From: Aphodosoma sp051870875
GTDB lineage: Bacteria; Bacteroidota; Bacteroidia; Bacteroidales; Paludibacteraceae
Assembly (NCBI GenBank): GCA_051870875.1
Contig: JBJECG010000022.1
Coordinates: 1-52,052, forward strand
Reading direction: 5' to 3'
Length of the DNA: 52,052 nt
Under the pieces are notes generated by a model, which saw only the letters and a list, made by a program, of their open reading frames with translations, was not told where the DNA came from and did no database searches. Of this stretch, positions 25,611 to 35,600 are shown one piece after another (within the stretch, counting starts at the first letter, position 1; each line of letters starts with the position of its first letter). The position numbers were made by a program, and so were the translations under genes.

Positions 25611-26204
25611 ATGGGAAAAAGGAAAGTTCAGGAAATAAATGCCAGTTCTATGGCAGACATAGCCTTTTTGCTCCTCATTTTCTTCCTTGTAACAACTACA
25701 ATGTCAGTTGACAAAGGTCTTTCAAGACGTTTGCCGGCTCCACTTCCGCCAAATATGGAAAAAAAGGATGTGGAGATTAACAAACGTAACATCTTCATCG
25801 TCCTTATCAACTCACAAAACCAGTTGCTTGTTCAAGGCGAACCAATGGACATTAGAGATCTTCGTATCAAAGCCAAAGAGTTTATCAAAAATGAAGCGAA
25901 CGCGGATAATATGCCACAACTTCTTCCGGTTGAAGTCGAAATCGACGGTAATCTGGAACAAGTCATGACAACAAAAAACCACGTTATCTCATTGCAAAAC
26001 GACCGCGGTACCGAATATCAAAAATACATTGAGGTGCAAAACGAACTGGTTGCTGCCTACAATGAATTGCGTGAAGAATATTCACGGCAACGCTTCGGAA
26101 TGTCTTATAACGAACTTGCTGAAGATCGGCAGAAAGCCATACAGAGTATATATCCGCAGAAAATTTCGGAAGCAGAACCTAAAAACTATGGAGGAACAAA
26201 ATAA
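25611..26204 (+). CDS. exbD: ExbD/TolR family biopolymer transport protein (first copy)
   Basis: 197 residues with one N-terminal membrane segment (about 14-33, SMADIAFLLLIFFLVTTTMS) carrying the conserved Asp16, the proton-site residue of ExbD/TolR. A periplasmic domain follows. The domain is longer than in classical ExbD (about 140), with an extra helical section from about residue 120 (RGTEYQKYIEVQNELVAAYN). The stop overlaps the next start by one base. Together with ExbB it forms the stator, and the duplicated ExbD suggests a heteromeric periplasmic dimer. Confidence 0.92.
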   Translation: MGKRKVQEINASSMADIAFLLLIFFLVTTTMSVDKGLSRRLPAPLPPNMEKKDVEINKRNIFIVLINSQNQLLVQGEPMDIRDLRIKAKEFIKNEANADNMPQLLPVEVEIDGNLEQVMTTKNHVISLQNDRGTEYQKYIEVQNELVAAYNELREEYSRQRFGMSYNELAEDRQKAIQSIYPQKISEAEPKNYGGTK

Positions 26205-26674
26205 TGGCACAAATAAGACGCAAAGGTAAAAAGGAAACACCTGCTATATCTACGGCTTCGCTGCCCGATATCATATTCATGCTGTTGTTCTTCTTCATGA
26301 CAACAACCTCAATGAAAGAGGTTACTTATAAAGTAAATATCCGCGTACCGGAAGCTACAGAATTGCAGTCACTCGAAAAGAAATCTTTGGTTCGTTACAT
26401 ATACATCGGTCAACCAAAACATGAATATCAAAAAGCCTACGGTAAGGAAACCCGTATCCAGCTTGACGATGCCTTTGCCGAAGTGAATGAAATTGAAATG
26501 TTCATAGAGAACGAACGTAACGCAATGAAAGAAAACGAACAAGGTTTGCTGACAGTTTCTATCAAAGCTGACAAAGAAACGAAAATGGGTATCATTACTG
26601 ATGTCAAGCAAGCTTTGCGTCGTGCCCAAGCGTTGAAAATCAGCTATGCTTCTACTCAGCGTACCACTTACTGA
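26204..26674 (+). CDS. exbD: ExbD/TolR family biopolymer transport protein (second copy)
   Basis: 156 residues with the same layout as the preceding protein: basic N-terminus, membrane segment at about 19-37 (SLPDIIFMLLFFFMTTTSM) with conserved Asp22, then a short periplasmic domain (TVSIKADKETKMGIITDVKQ). It is distinct from the first copy but shares its membrane segment pattern. It ends the cluster, and a 24-bp perfect hairpin follows. Confidence 0.92.
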   Translation: MAQIRRKGKKETPAISTASLPDIIFMLLFFFMTTTSMKEVTYKVNIRVPEATELQSLEKKSLVRYIYIGQPKHEYQKAYGKETRIQLDDAFAEVNEIEMFIENERNAMKENEQGLLTVSIKADKETKMGIITDVKQALRRAQALKISYASTQRTTY

Positions 26675-26702
26675 CATTAGTATCAAATCAAACCGTAGCA
26701 AA

Positions 26703-26758
26703 TACAAAGAAACAGAAGTGATGGACTTAACACAGTCCATCACTTCTGTTTCTTTGTA
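26703..26758 (+). terminator. long hairpin after the exbB-exbD cluster
   Basis: Perfect 24-bp arms at 26703-26726 and 26735-26758 with loop TTAACACA, beginning 29 bases after the exbD stop. The right arm ends TTTCTTTGTA, giving a T-rich side but no pure T-tract afterwards. Confidence 0.75.
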
Positions 26759-26864
26759 TAAAGCACAATTTTACGACACAAAGTATTACAGCATCAGATA
26801 CACTCCAAATACATACATCCAACATACAAGCAAACATTTTATATCAGCGCGCATATTATACATC

Positions 26865-26884
26865 TTATAATCAATATATTATAA
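26865..26884. promoter_or_regulatory. AT-rich inverted repeat upstream of nrdD promoter
   Basis: TTATAAT and ATTATAA separated by six bases, 40 bases before the -33 of nrdD. The position fits an upstream regulator site, but AT-rich inverted repeats of this size also occur by chance. The rest of 26759-27011 shows only the promoter below. Confidence 0.25.
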
Positions 26885-26924
26885 AATATTTTGGTCAACT
26901 TTCAAAAATACTGCGACTAAAAAG

Positions 26925-26955
26925 TTGTCCGTTTCATATAATTATCCTACATTTG
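26925..26955 (+). promoter_or_regulatory. promoter of nrdD-nrdG
   Basis: TTG at 26925-26927, 20 bases, TACATTTG at 26948-26955: a full Bacteroidetes -33/-7 match 57 bases before the ATG. Confidence 0.7.
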
Positions 26956-27011
26956 TACGATCGTAAAAACTTCATACAACACCATTCTATTCAAACCTAA
27001 ATCAATAATAT

Positions 27012-29219
27012 ATGATACAGACAGTAATCAAACGTGATGGTCGCATAGTAGGATTCAACGAAGAAAAAATCAAAGCAGCCATACGCAAGGCAATGTTGAG
27101 TACCGTACTCGGCGAGGACGAAGCCGTACTCGAAAAAATCACCAGTCGTATATCATATCACGGCAACGAACAGATGAGCGTTGAAGAAATACAGGATCTG
27201 GTTGAAATAGAACTTATGAAATCATCGCGAAAAGATGTGGCAAAAAACTACATCGCCTACCGCGAAAAACGTTCTGTAGCACGCAAATCTCGTACTCGCG
27301 ACATATTTCTTGAAATAATCAATGCCAAAAGCAACGACATCACCCGCGAAAACGCAAACATGAATGCAGATACCCCTGCTGGCATGATGATGAAATTCGC
27401 TTCTGAAACCACCAAACCGTTCGTCGATGACTATCTGCTATGCGACGAAACACGCGAAGCTGTAAAAGGAAACTACATCCATATTCATGACAAAGACTAC
27501 TACCCTACCAAATCACTCACATGTGTACAACATCCGTTGGACAAACTTCTGCACGAAGGCCTTAAAGCCGGACATGGAGAAAGCCGCCCTGCTAAACGTA
27601 TAGAAACCGCCAGCGTCATGGCGTGTATCAGCCTCGAAACCGCCCAAAACGAGATGCACGGCGGCCAGGCAATCCCTGCATTCGATTTCTATATGGCTCC
27701 GTTTGTACGATCCACTTATATAGAAGAAATAAAGAAGCTTGAAAACATATTAAATGACAATTTCGAAACGCTTTACAACGCTGAAATCAACGATTTTGAG
27801 ACTGCCGACCTCGATTTCATGCAGGGTATGGAGCGCATCAAGCAGCATGCCATCAACCAGACTGTAGCACGCGTACACCAGTCTATGGAAGCTTTCATAC
27901 ACAACATGAACACCATCCATTCGCGAGGTGGCAACCAAGTGGTTTTCAGCTCTATAAATTACGGCACCGACACATCGGCAGAAGGTCGCTGCGTTATACG
28001 CGAACTTCTACGCAGCACATACCGCGGAGTAGGCAATGGCGGGACTGCCATATTTCCTATACAGATATGGAAAAAAAAACGCGGAGTAAACTATCTGCCT
28101 GATGACCGTAACTATGACCTCTACGAACTGGCCTGCTCGGTAAGCGCAAGGCGTTTCTTCCCGAATTTTGTCAATTTGGACGCTACATTCAACCGGCATG
28201 AATCATGGGGAGCCGATGACCCGCAACGCTACCGATATGAAGTAGCCACAATGGGGTGCCGTACCCGAGTATTCGAAAACCGTTACGGCGAAAAAACTTC
28301 TATCGGCAGGGGCAACCTCTCTTTCACTACTATCAACATTGTGCGTCTGGCATTGGAATGCCGTGATATAGACAGCCCGACCGAACGTATCAACGCATTC
28401 ATGGCCAAACTCGACAACATGCTCGAAATCACAGCCCGGCAATTGCACAACCGCTATACATTCCAAAAAACTGCCCTTGCCAAACAATTTCCACTGTTGA
28501 TGAGTTCCCTTTGGACCGGAGCCGAACGTCTTACTCCAAACGACACAATAGAAAGCGTAATCAACCAAGGTACGCTCGGCATCGGGTTTATCGGACTTGC
28601 CGAATGCCTGATAGCCCTCATTGGAAAACACCACGGCGAGAGCAATGAAGCACAGCAGTTGGGATTGAAAATAGTGACATATATGCGCGACCGCGCAAAC
28701 CAATTCAGTGATCAATATCAGCACAACTACAGTGTGCTTGCCACACCGGCAGAAAGTTTGTCTGGCCGTTTCACCCGCAAAGACCGTAAAGAATTCGGCG
28801 AAATAGTAGGTGTAACCGACAAAGAGTACTATACCAACTCAAATCACGTACCGGTGTATTACCGTTGCAGCGCACGCCACAAGGCTGAAATCGAAGCCCC
28901 ATACCACGATCTGACTCGCGGAGGACACATCTTCTATGTTGAAATTGACGGTGATGCCACACACAATCCTCAGTCAATAATGCAGATAGTCGACCTCATG
29001 GATCATTATAATATCGGTTACGGCTCTGTCAACCACAACCGTAACCGCTGTATGAATTGCGGGTACGAAAACGCCGACGTTTCAATGTCAACATGTCCAA
29101 AATGTGGCAGTTCCGATATTGACAAGCTGCAACGCATAACCGGTTATTTAGTTGGGACAACCGACCGTTGGAACAAAGCCAAGTTGGCCGAACTCAAAGA
29201 CCGTGTAGTACACAAGTAA
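27012..29219 (+). CDS. nrdD: anaerobic ribonucleoside-triphosphate reductase (class III)
   Basis: Glycyl-radical enzyme making dNTPs from NTPs under anaerobiosis. Of 735 residues the first ~95 are an ATP-cone allosteric domain (VIKRDGRIVGFNEEKIKAAI). The barrel follows. Near the C-terminus are the zinc-site cysteines 680, 683, 695 and 698 (CMNC and CPKC) and the radical-bearing Gly711 in RITGYLVG. The activase gene nrdG starts 15 bases downstream. A single complete ATP-cone implies dATP feedback. Confidence 0.96.
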   Translation: MIQTVIKRDGRIVGFNEEKIKAAIRKAMLSTVLGEDEAVLEKITSRISYHGNEQMSVEEIQDLVEIELMKSSRKDVAKNYIAYREKRSVARKSRTRDIFLEIINAKSNDITRENANMNADTPAGMMMKFASETTKPFVDDYLLCDETREAVKGNYIHIHDKDYYPTKSLTCVQHPLDKLLHEGLKAGHGESRPAKRIETASVMACISLETAQNEMHGGQAIPAFDFYMAPFVRSTYIEEIKKLENILNDNFETLYNAEINDFETADLDFMQGMERIKQHAINQTVARVHQSMEAFIHNMNTIHSRGGNQVVFSSINYGTDTSAEGRCVIRELLRSTYRGVGNGGTAIFPIQIWKKKRGVNYLPDDRNYDLYELACSVSARRFFPNFVNLDATFNRHESWGADDPQRYRYEVATMGCRTRVFENRYGEKTSIGRGNLSFTTINIVRLALECRDIDSPTERINAFMAKLDNMLEITARQLHNRYTFQKTALAKQFPLLMSSLWTGAERLTPNDTIESVINQGTLGIGFIGLAECLIALIGKHHGESNEAQQLGLKIVTYMRDRANQFSDQYQHNYSVLATPAESLSGRFTRKDRKEFGEIVGVTDKEYYTNSNHVPVYYRCSARHKAEIEAPYHDLTRGGHIFYVEIDGDATHNPQSIMQIVDLMDHYNIGYGSVNHNRNRCMNCGYENADVSMSTCPKCGSSDIDKLQRITGYLVGTTDRWNKAKLAELKDRVVHK

Positions 29220-29234
29220 AAAGCTTTCTCGCAC

Positions 29235-29756
29235 ATGACACTTTCCGTTTTGGACATTGTCGAATCGACTACTGTCGACGGCCCGGGATTCAGGACTGCC
29301 ATTTACGCGGCAGGATGCAGCCACCACTGTCCAGGATGCCATAATCCGCAGTCGTGGAACATCAAGGCCGGACATCCCGTTACAATAGAATATATAGCCA
29401 ACCGGCTGTTGAACAATCCGTTTGAAAATGTAACATTCACCGGTGGCGACCCGCTGTACCAAGCAGAAGAGTTTGCCGAATTGGCGCAACTAATCAAGCT
29501 GCACAGCACAAAAACCATTTGGTGCTACACCGGATATACGTTTGAAACCATACGCAGTAACCCAAAATTCGCAGCTTTACTCAAAAACATAGATGTGCTG
29601 GTCGACGGCCGTTTTCTGATTGAGAAGAGAAATACCGATCTGCTATTCCGAGGCAGCGAAAATCAACGGCTTATAGACGTACAACGCTCCATCAATAGCG
29701 GCGAAATCATTGAATACCAACCTAAAACCAAACCTCTCGCACTGATGTCGCTATGA
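29235..29756 (+). CDS. nrdG: anaerobic ribonucleotide reductase activating protein
   Basis: Radical SAM activase that installs the glycyl radical on NrdD using a 4Fe-4S cluster and SAM. The 173 residues contain the cluster motif CSHHCPGC (Cys28, Cys32, Cys35) preceded by DGPGFRTAIYAAG, then TFTGGDPLYQ (GGDP SAM motif). Length is typical for NrdG (about 155-175). The stop overlaps the next gene's start by 4 bases (ATGA). Confidence 0.96.
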   Translation: MTLSVLDIVESTTVDGPGFRTAIYAAGCSHHCPGCHNPQSWNIKAGHPVTIEYIANRLLNNPFENVTFTGGDPLYQAEEFAELAQLIKLHSTKTIWCYTGYTFETIRSNPKFAALLKNIDVLVDGRFLIEKRNTDLLFRGSENQRLIDVQRSINSGEIIEYQPKTKPLALMSL

Positions 29757-31078
29757 AAAAACTTCTTGCCATATTACTGTTGTCCATCACACTGATATCC
29801 TGTCAAACGCCAACAGTCAATGCCCAACAAACTCCTGACAGACAGGAAATTGCAAAACGAATTGCACTTGACTTTACCAAAACAGGGACCGATATTCTGC
29901 CGTGTATCCACAAATATTTTCCAGAAACAGATTCATGCCAAATCGCCAAATGGGAGGCCTCCAAAGCATTGGAATACACAATAATCAATGGCGAAAAACG
30001 TTATTTTCGACTGGCAGACAAAAATCTTTTCCGCATCGACCCTACGGCACGGGCTAAAAAAGAAGCCTATGAAGGACGCGAACGGGCTTCGCGAGACCTC
30101 ATTGTGGCACAGCACATACGCCAAGTGTTGGACGACACAGCCAAAGGCCCCCTACACACACCGCATATATGGGACTTCTACTACAATATTACGATAAACA
30201 ACCATTTGCCCATGCCGGCAGGCCTTACCGTCAAAATATGGCTGCCATATCCTTCCAATCAAATGCAACGGCAGCAGAATATTATCCTGCTCACAGAAAA
30301 CCGGCAATACCAAATTTTCCAATACGCGCACTCATCGGCATACGGCACTCTGGCTTATAGACCAAACGGCAACAACAGTTTTGGTATAGCCTACCGATTC
30401 ACCTCTTACGCAGAATACCATCCGCTTCCACAAAACTTCAAACACAAGGCGACAGACATTCACAATAGCGAACTGCGCCAATACGTGGCAGAACGACTTC
30501 CTCACATAGCGTTTTCCCGTGAAATCCAAACACTTGCCGACTCGATTGTCGGGGCAGAAACCCGACCATACTACCAAGCGCGACTACTCTTTGAGGCTAT
30601 GCGGACGCTCTATCCATGGGCCGCGGCGCGCGAATACAGCACCATAGACTGCATCCCGCAATATGTCATCGAAAACCGCCACGGCGACTGCGGCCAAATA
30701 GCCCTGCTCTACATCACACTCTGCCGGTATAAGGGCATACCCGCCCGCTGGCAAAGCGGCTTCATGCTCCATCCCGGATATGAAAATCTCCACGATTGGG
30801 CTGAAATATACATTGAAGGCTTGGGTTGGATTCCTGTCGACCCATCGTTCGGAGTACAACAATGGGGCAAAACAGAGGCCGAGCGATACTTCTATTTTGG
30901 TGGTATGGACGCTTTCCGATTGACTGTCAATACCGACTACGGGCAACCGATGCATCCGAAAAAACAATATCCGCGCTCCGAAACGGTTGATTTCCAGCGG
31001 GGGGAAGTTGAAACCGAGAACGGAAATCTTTATTTCGACAAATGGAAGTGGACTATGAATGTGGTACCTGTATTATAA
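29753..31078 (+). CDS. transglutaminase-like domain lipoprotein
   Basis: 441 residues with a lipoprotein signal (lipobox LISC, Cys17). The C-terminal half is a transglutaminase-like fold with an intact triad: Cys313 in HGDCGQIAL, His347 in LHDWAEIYI and Asp363 in VDPSFG. The N-terminal ~200 residues have no recognised domain. Members act as peptidases or amidases in the envelope; the substrate is unknown. Start overlap with nrdG indicates coupled translation, although no metabolic link is apparent. Confidence 0.85.
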   Translation: MKKLLAILLLSITLISCQTPTVNAQQTPDRQEIAKRIALDFTKTGTDILPCIHKYFPETDSCQIAKWEASKALEYTIINGEKRYFRLADKNLFRIDPTARAKKEAYEGRERASRDLIVAQHIRQVLDDTAKGPLHTPHIWDFYYNITINNHLPMPAGLTVKIWLPYPSNQMQRQQNIILLTENRQYQIFQYAHSSAYGTLAYRPNGNNSFGIAYRFTSYAEYHPLPQNFKHKATDIHNSELRQYVAERLPHIAFSREIQTLADSIVGAETRPYYQARLLFEAMRTLYPWAAAREYSTIDCIPQYVIENRHGDCGQIALLYITLCRYKGIPARWQSGFMLHPGYENLHDWAEIYIEGLGWIPVDPSFGVQQWGKTEAERYFYFGGMDAFRLTVNTDYGQPMHPKKQYPRSETVDFQRGEVETENGNLYFDKWKWTMNVVPVL

Positions 31079-31226
31079 AAACGTCAGCACACACTATGCC
31101 ATTGCATGACAATGGCATCCGTCTGTTCAATACAATACAAAACACAACATCCGTAACCTTTGGCAGGAACGAACCATAAACTACAACGTCATATTGAATC
31201 TGTACACACACGAAAACTATGATTAT

Positions 31227-32162
31227 ATGCACTCACGATTTGAACACATTCTAATTGCAACACTTATTTTCTTGCTAAACGGTTGCTGTCAAAAACAAGA
31301 AAGCTGTACAAAAGCGTCCGATTTTGAAACAACAGACTCCGTACTGACAATCAGACTCAACAAGTTGACCGGTGACAAGAAAGCTCAGGTGGGCGTAGGA
31401 ATCATTTATGACGGTCATGAATATTCGTTCAACAACGTATGTCGGTATCCGATAATGAGTGTGTACAAGCTGCCGATAGCCCTGGCTGCCCTTCATAAAG
31501 CAGAAACCGCCAACATCAGCCTCGACTCGATTTTCACAATCGAACCTGCATTGATGAAAACTGGCACATACAGCCCTCTCAGAGACAAATATCCCGACCA
31601 AACGATACAGATAACACTGCGCGAGATAATCAGGTACACCGTTTCGCAAAGCGACAACAATACATGCGACTGGCTTATAACGTTTGCAGATGGCATCGAC
31701 AGTGTCGACCGGTACATCCGTTCATTAGGACTGTCCGATTTCAAATACCAGCTTACCGAAGACGAGATGCATCAAAACATGCTACACTGCTACGACAACT
31801 GGAGCACTCCATTAGAAATGAGCAGATTACTTTACATTTTGTATAACGGCACTCTTCTGGACGAAGCTAACTTTACTTTTCTAAAAGAAACTCTGCATCA
31901 GACCACATCGGGGCAGGACAAACTGAAAGCAGGTTTACCATCCGGCATCCGACTTGAACACAAAACCGGACATTCTGACCGTCTGCACGATGGGACGCAG
32001 ATAGGCGAATGCGATGCCGGCGTGGTATATCTGCCTGACAACAAGAAACTGTATATAACCGTATTTGTGAAAGACTCCCGCGAAACAGACTCTATCAATG
32101 CAGCCATAATTGCAAATGTGGCACGCATTGCGTACGCCACTCTTTCGGGCCTGCATCAATAG
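31227..32162 (+). CDS. class A beta-lactamase (lipoprotein form)
   Basis: 311 residues from the ATG at 31227, preferred over a TTG 33 bases upstream because it starts right before the signal segment. The signal ends in LLNGC (lipidated Cys20). Class A motifs are complete: SVYK (Ser78-Lys81), SDN (142-144), a Glu in TEDEM (178-180) at the deacylating-Glu region, and KTG (246-248). The pattern resembles the Bacteroidales CepA/CblA/CfxA branch. It would hydrolyse penicillins or cephalosporins at the outer or periplasmic face; spectrum cannot be read. Confidence 0.9.
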   Translation: MHSRFEHILIATLIFLLNGCCQKQESCTKASDFETTDSVLTIRLNKLTGDKKAQVGVGIIYDGHEYSFNNVCRYPIMSVYKLPIALAALHKAETANISLDSIFTIEPALMKTGTYSPLRDKYPDQTIQITLREIIRYTVSQSDNNTCDWLITFADGIDSVDRYIRSLGLSDFKYQLTEDEMHQNMLHCYDNWSTPLEMSRLLYILYNGTLLDEANFTFLKETLHQTTSGQDKLKAGLPSGIRLEHKTGHSDRLHDGTQIGECDAGVVYLPDNKKLYITVFVKDSRETDSINAAIIANVARIAYATLSGLHQ

Positions 32163-32584
32163 ATATCTTGTCGTAACATAAATATAAGTTTGGTACGCCC
32201 CCTCTTCCGACGCAAAACTGCAGCTGCAATCCGATATCCACAATACAATGTTTCCTTGCGGTTTTTCATATAAACCCAACATCAACCAAGTTGCAAAAAC
32301 ACCGTTTTACAAGAAAATGAGATAAAACAGGCATCATTTTCATCCCATTTATATTACTAAATCGCGAAACAAGATGTAAATCCTGCACATTACAACTCCT
32401 CTACTCAAAAAATCGATAAAGCTATCTGTCTGATAATAATTCACTAATGTATATCACAAAAAATATTTCAGAAAAATTTCTCCGAATATTTGGATAGTAC
32501 AAATAAATACACTACCTTTGCATCGCTTTTGAAAGGGAACATTTCCACTAACGAAATAAGACTGATCGGGAAGCAAAATAGTAC
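32163..32584. other. intergenic, with tRNA-Asp promoter
   Basis: No gene. The only clear element is the tRNA-Asp promoter at 32490-32520. No terminator hairpin for the beta-lactamase gene is recognised. Confidence 0.5.
32490..32520 (+). promoter_or_regulatory. promoter of tRNA-Asp
   Basis: TTTG ending at 32492, 20 bases, TACCTTTG at 32513-32520: a full Bacteroidetes -33/-7 match, with the tRNA beginning 65 bases after. Confidence 0.7.
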
Positions 32585-32658
32585 GGTGTGGTAGTTCAGC
32601 TGGTTAGAATACATGCCTGTCACGCATGGGGTCGCGGGTTCGAGTCCCGTCCATACCG
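32585..32658 (+). tRNA. tRNA-Asp (anticodon GTC)
   Basis: Acceptor GGTGTGG pairs with CCATACC (one G-U), discriminator G. The anticodon loop CTGTCAC lies between CATGC and GCATG. T arm is CGGGTTCGAGTCCCG. CCA is not encoded. It lies at the edge of the foreign segment described below. Confidence 0.97.
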
Positions 32659-35600
32659 CAAAAGAGGTAAAGCATTGATTATTAAGTTGACAAAACGAAT
32701 AATCAATGCTTTTTTCGTGTATAATGGTCTCCCGATAGGCGAGAAAAGAACGTTATTTCTGCACTTTTCTGCACTAAAATACACCTTTCTGCACTGTCTG
32801 TTTGCAAAATGTTTGCAAAAAATCGGCCGGGAATTTACAAACCAAAACCTATAACAAATTATGACTACAACGAGTGTCAGCACTGACGACATTGCCCGCG
32901 TCAATGACGAAGCAGGCCGCATAATCGCCCTGAATTTGCTGACATCATCGTTTGCTTTGCGGTTGATTGCGTTTGCTACATGTTCGTCAGCGAGTTCGAT
33001 GATGTAGTCGCGTCCGTCTTTCTTGACGAGTACCGTGTGCTGCCGTTTCTCGTCGTCAGTTCGCTGTCTGATGTCGCTGTCCTTTACTGCTCCGGCGATG
33101 TAGAGGGAGTTTTCGAGGCGTTCGATTTCGGCCTCGAGTGTTTTTCCGTCTGTCTTGCCGTCCGCTTCTGAGAGTTGCGTCCTGAGCTCTTTTATCTGTT
33201 CGCGTACCTGCTTGTCGTGCGTGTGCATTGCTTCCGTGGGCCGTGCGTAGGTGACTTCCTGCAGCGGACGGCCGTCGTGCATGACGGTGTTGCCGTCCTT
33301 GTCCTTGACGTTGACGAGCCATGCCTGCTGCACGCGGAACGCGCCGGACTTTGTGCCTACAGCTTCGTTGCGCCGGACGAAGTCGAGGATTGTCTGCTTT
33401 TCGCGGTTCTTCTCGGCGGAGAGGATGGCGCTGCGTGCGATGGAGTCGATGTAGGCGAACGGAGAAGATGCAATGCTCTGCCGTCCGCGCGACTTGACGA
33501 GTGCTGGGTTGTAGGACGAGCCGTAGTCGCCACCGCCTTTGCGGAGGTATCCGTAGTCGCGTTCGTCGAGGTCGCGTTCTTTCCAGCCGCGCTCCGGGAC
33601 GTAGTATCTGCGTCCGCTGAAACGGTCGAGCGTTTCGGTGTCTATCATGCCGGCTCCGTGCATGTACTGCAGGGAGAAGTGCGTTGCGGCGTTGACGGCT
33701 TCCCAGAGTGATCTGACGGTTTCCGCGCTGATTTTGCCTTCCACCATGTCTATTGCCTGCTGCGGTGTGATGCCGAGGTTGTTGTGGAATCCTGCCGCTC
33801 CGCGGTCGGGCAGTCCGAGCCGTGCGGCTTCGTCGATGTCGCGCGCCTGTACGTAGATGTCGAGGAGTTCCTGCGGCGTGAGGTTTCGGCCGTTGTTTTT
33901 CGCGAAGTCGTCGGCGAGGTTCTGCCATGTCAGGCTGATGCCGGACTTGCCGATTTCGGCGCGGAAGTCGTGCATTGCCTTTGTGAGTGCGGCGAACTGA
34001 GTGTCGTTGTATTCTTGTGTCGCGTTGCGTGCGCGGCTGTTGGTCTTGAACATGCGGTTGTAGGTGTCGGTCTCGGGTGTGAGGGTTGCGCCGAGCTGCT
34101 GCATTTTCAGCTGGAAGTTTTTCAGCGCGTTGAGTTCGTCCCACATATCTTGCAGTAATTTCCGTGTCATTTTTGCGTTCGCCTCGATTTCGCGGTTGTA
34201 TGCCGATACTGTTTCTGCGTCTTCGCGTCCGACGGTGTACTCCTTCCACGCGCGGAAGTAGTCGGTGAGTGATGTGCCTGGCTTGTACCGCGGGAGTTCT
34301 GGCAGAAGCTGTCCTGTGGCTTCCTCGAACTCTATGCGGCGGTCGCGCCACTGCCTGTACCGTGCGAAATAGTCCTGCCATGTTTCGCCGTCGTTCATCT
34401 GCGGTTCGTCGGTTACGGCTGCGGGGTCTCGGACGATTTGGAAGCGGATGTCGTCGGCTTCGGTGTCATCGGTTTCTGTATAATTTCCGTCTGAAACGCT
34501 TGGGTTTTGGAAATTTTCTATTACCTTTGCAAGTGATACAAGTTTCGGATTGTCGGTGTGTATGGGGCTGTTAAGGCCAGCTATATCGAGCCAGTCCGAA
34601 ACTTTTTCTTTGTCTAACCAACGCAAATTGTTTTCCAGATCATTTATTTCCGAAAGGCGTTGCAATTCGATAAGTCCGTCTTTCTGATGTATGCTCGATA
34701 CGTTGTTTAAATCAACCACTTTTCCGCTACCATCCAATTTTAATGCAATAGACAATTTACCACCCTTGGCTTCGAGTTCGCTTACGATTATCATATTCGG
34801 TACGTTTTCGCCATGACGATAAACGAGTATCGGGTTTTGTATGGCTTCTGCAAGCCCTTTCAAGTCGTCTGTGGTCAAACCGTGCTGTTTTAGTTTACGG
34901 TTCAAGACTGTAGGAGATAATGTAAATTCCACATCATTTATACCGCATGCCTGTAATATTTCATTCGGTCTGCCGAGATGTAAAAGTCCTTTATGTGTTC
35001 CTTTTTTGTAATTGTCGAGTTCCCGGTTGAAGCGGTCGTTGATGGTTTGTGGATTTTCGGGTACTGCGGGCTTGTATGCTCCGGAATCCTCCATGAAACC
35101 TTCGTCCGTTGCAGATACAGTGTTCAGTCCGTTGTCGATGCTTACGGTATCGAGCAGACGGAGTGTGTTTCCGCTGAGTGCGTTGATTTTCCTTTCCAAC
35201 GATTGTGACTGTGAGATGTCGAAGTTGCCGTATGGTATTACGTTGTTTGCTCCGTATCTCAGTCCGAGGCGTACTATCTCACCGGCGACGGCATCCTGGT
35301 TGTCGGTGATGTTGTTGTATGGCAGATGCAGGTTGCCGATGATTTTGTTTCTGTTGTTCAGCAGGATGATACTCACTTTTCCGCGTTGTCCGAGGCGTTG
35401 GGATGAGATGAATGCAGCCACGTCTTCGGATGAGCGTATTTGCTGCAGTTCCGTGACATCGTAATCAGGGGCAAATACCTGTCTGTCGAATGCAAGTACA
35501 TTCATCTTCGTTTCTTTTGTCCTGCTTTTGTCGGAACGGTCGAAAGTGCCGGTTTGTCCTTCATGGTCGAACACGCCGAATTTGCCGCTTGTGGTGTCGA

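Noticed and set aside
32756..32820. CRISPR array
   Set aside because: Repeats are only 9-10 bases with 0-11 base gaps, so there are no spacers; the phasing fits recombinase sites instead.
32620..32874. C-terminal ~85 residues of the polyvalent frame as native protein
   Set aside because: This part is antisense of the att-like repeats and tRNA-Asp; the ending RDSNPRPHA is a known false translation of a tRNA T arm.
33056..34381. 441-codon Arg/His-rich minus-strand frame inside the polyvalent gene
   Set aside because: Alternative reading of G+C-rich sequence; the overlapping frame has coherent domain sequence and this one has only low-complexity Arg, His and Thr.
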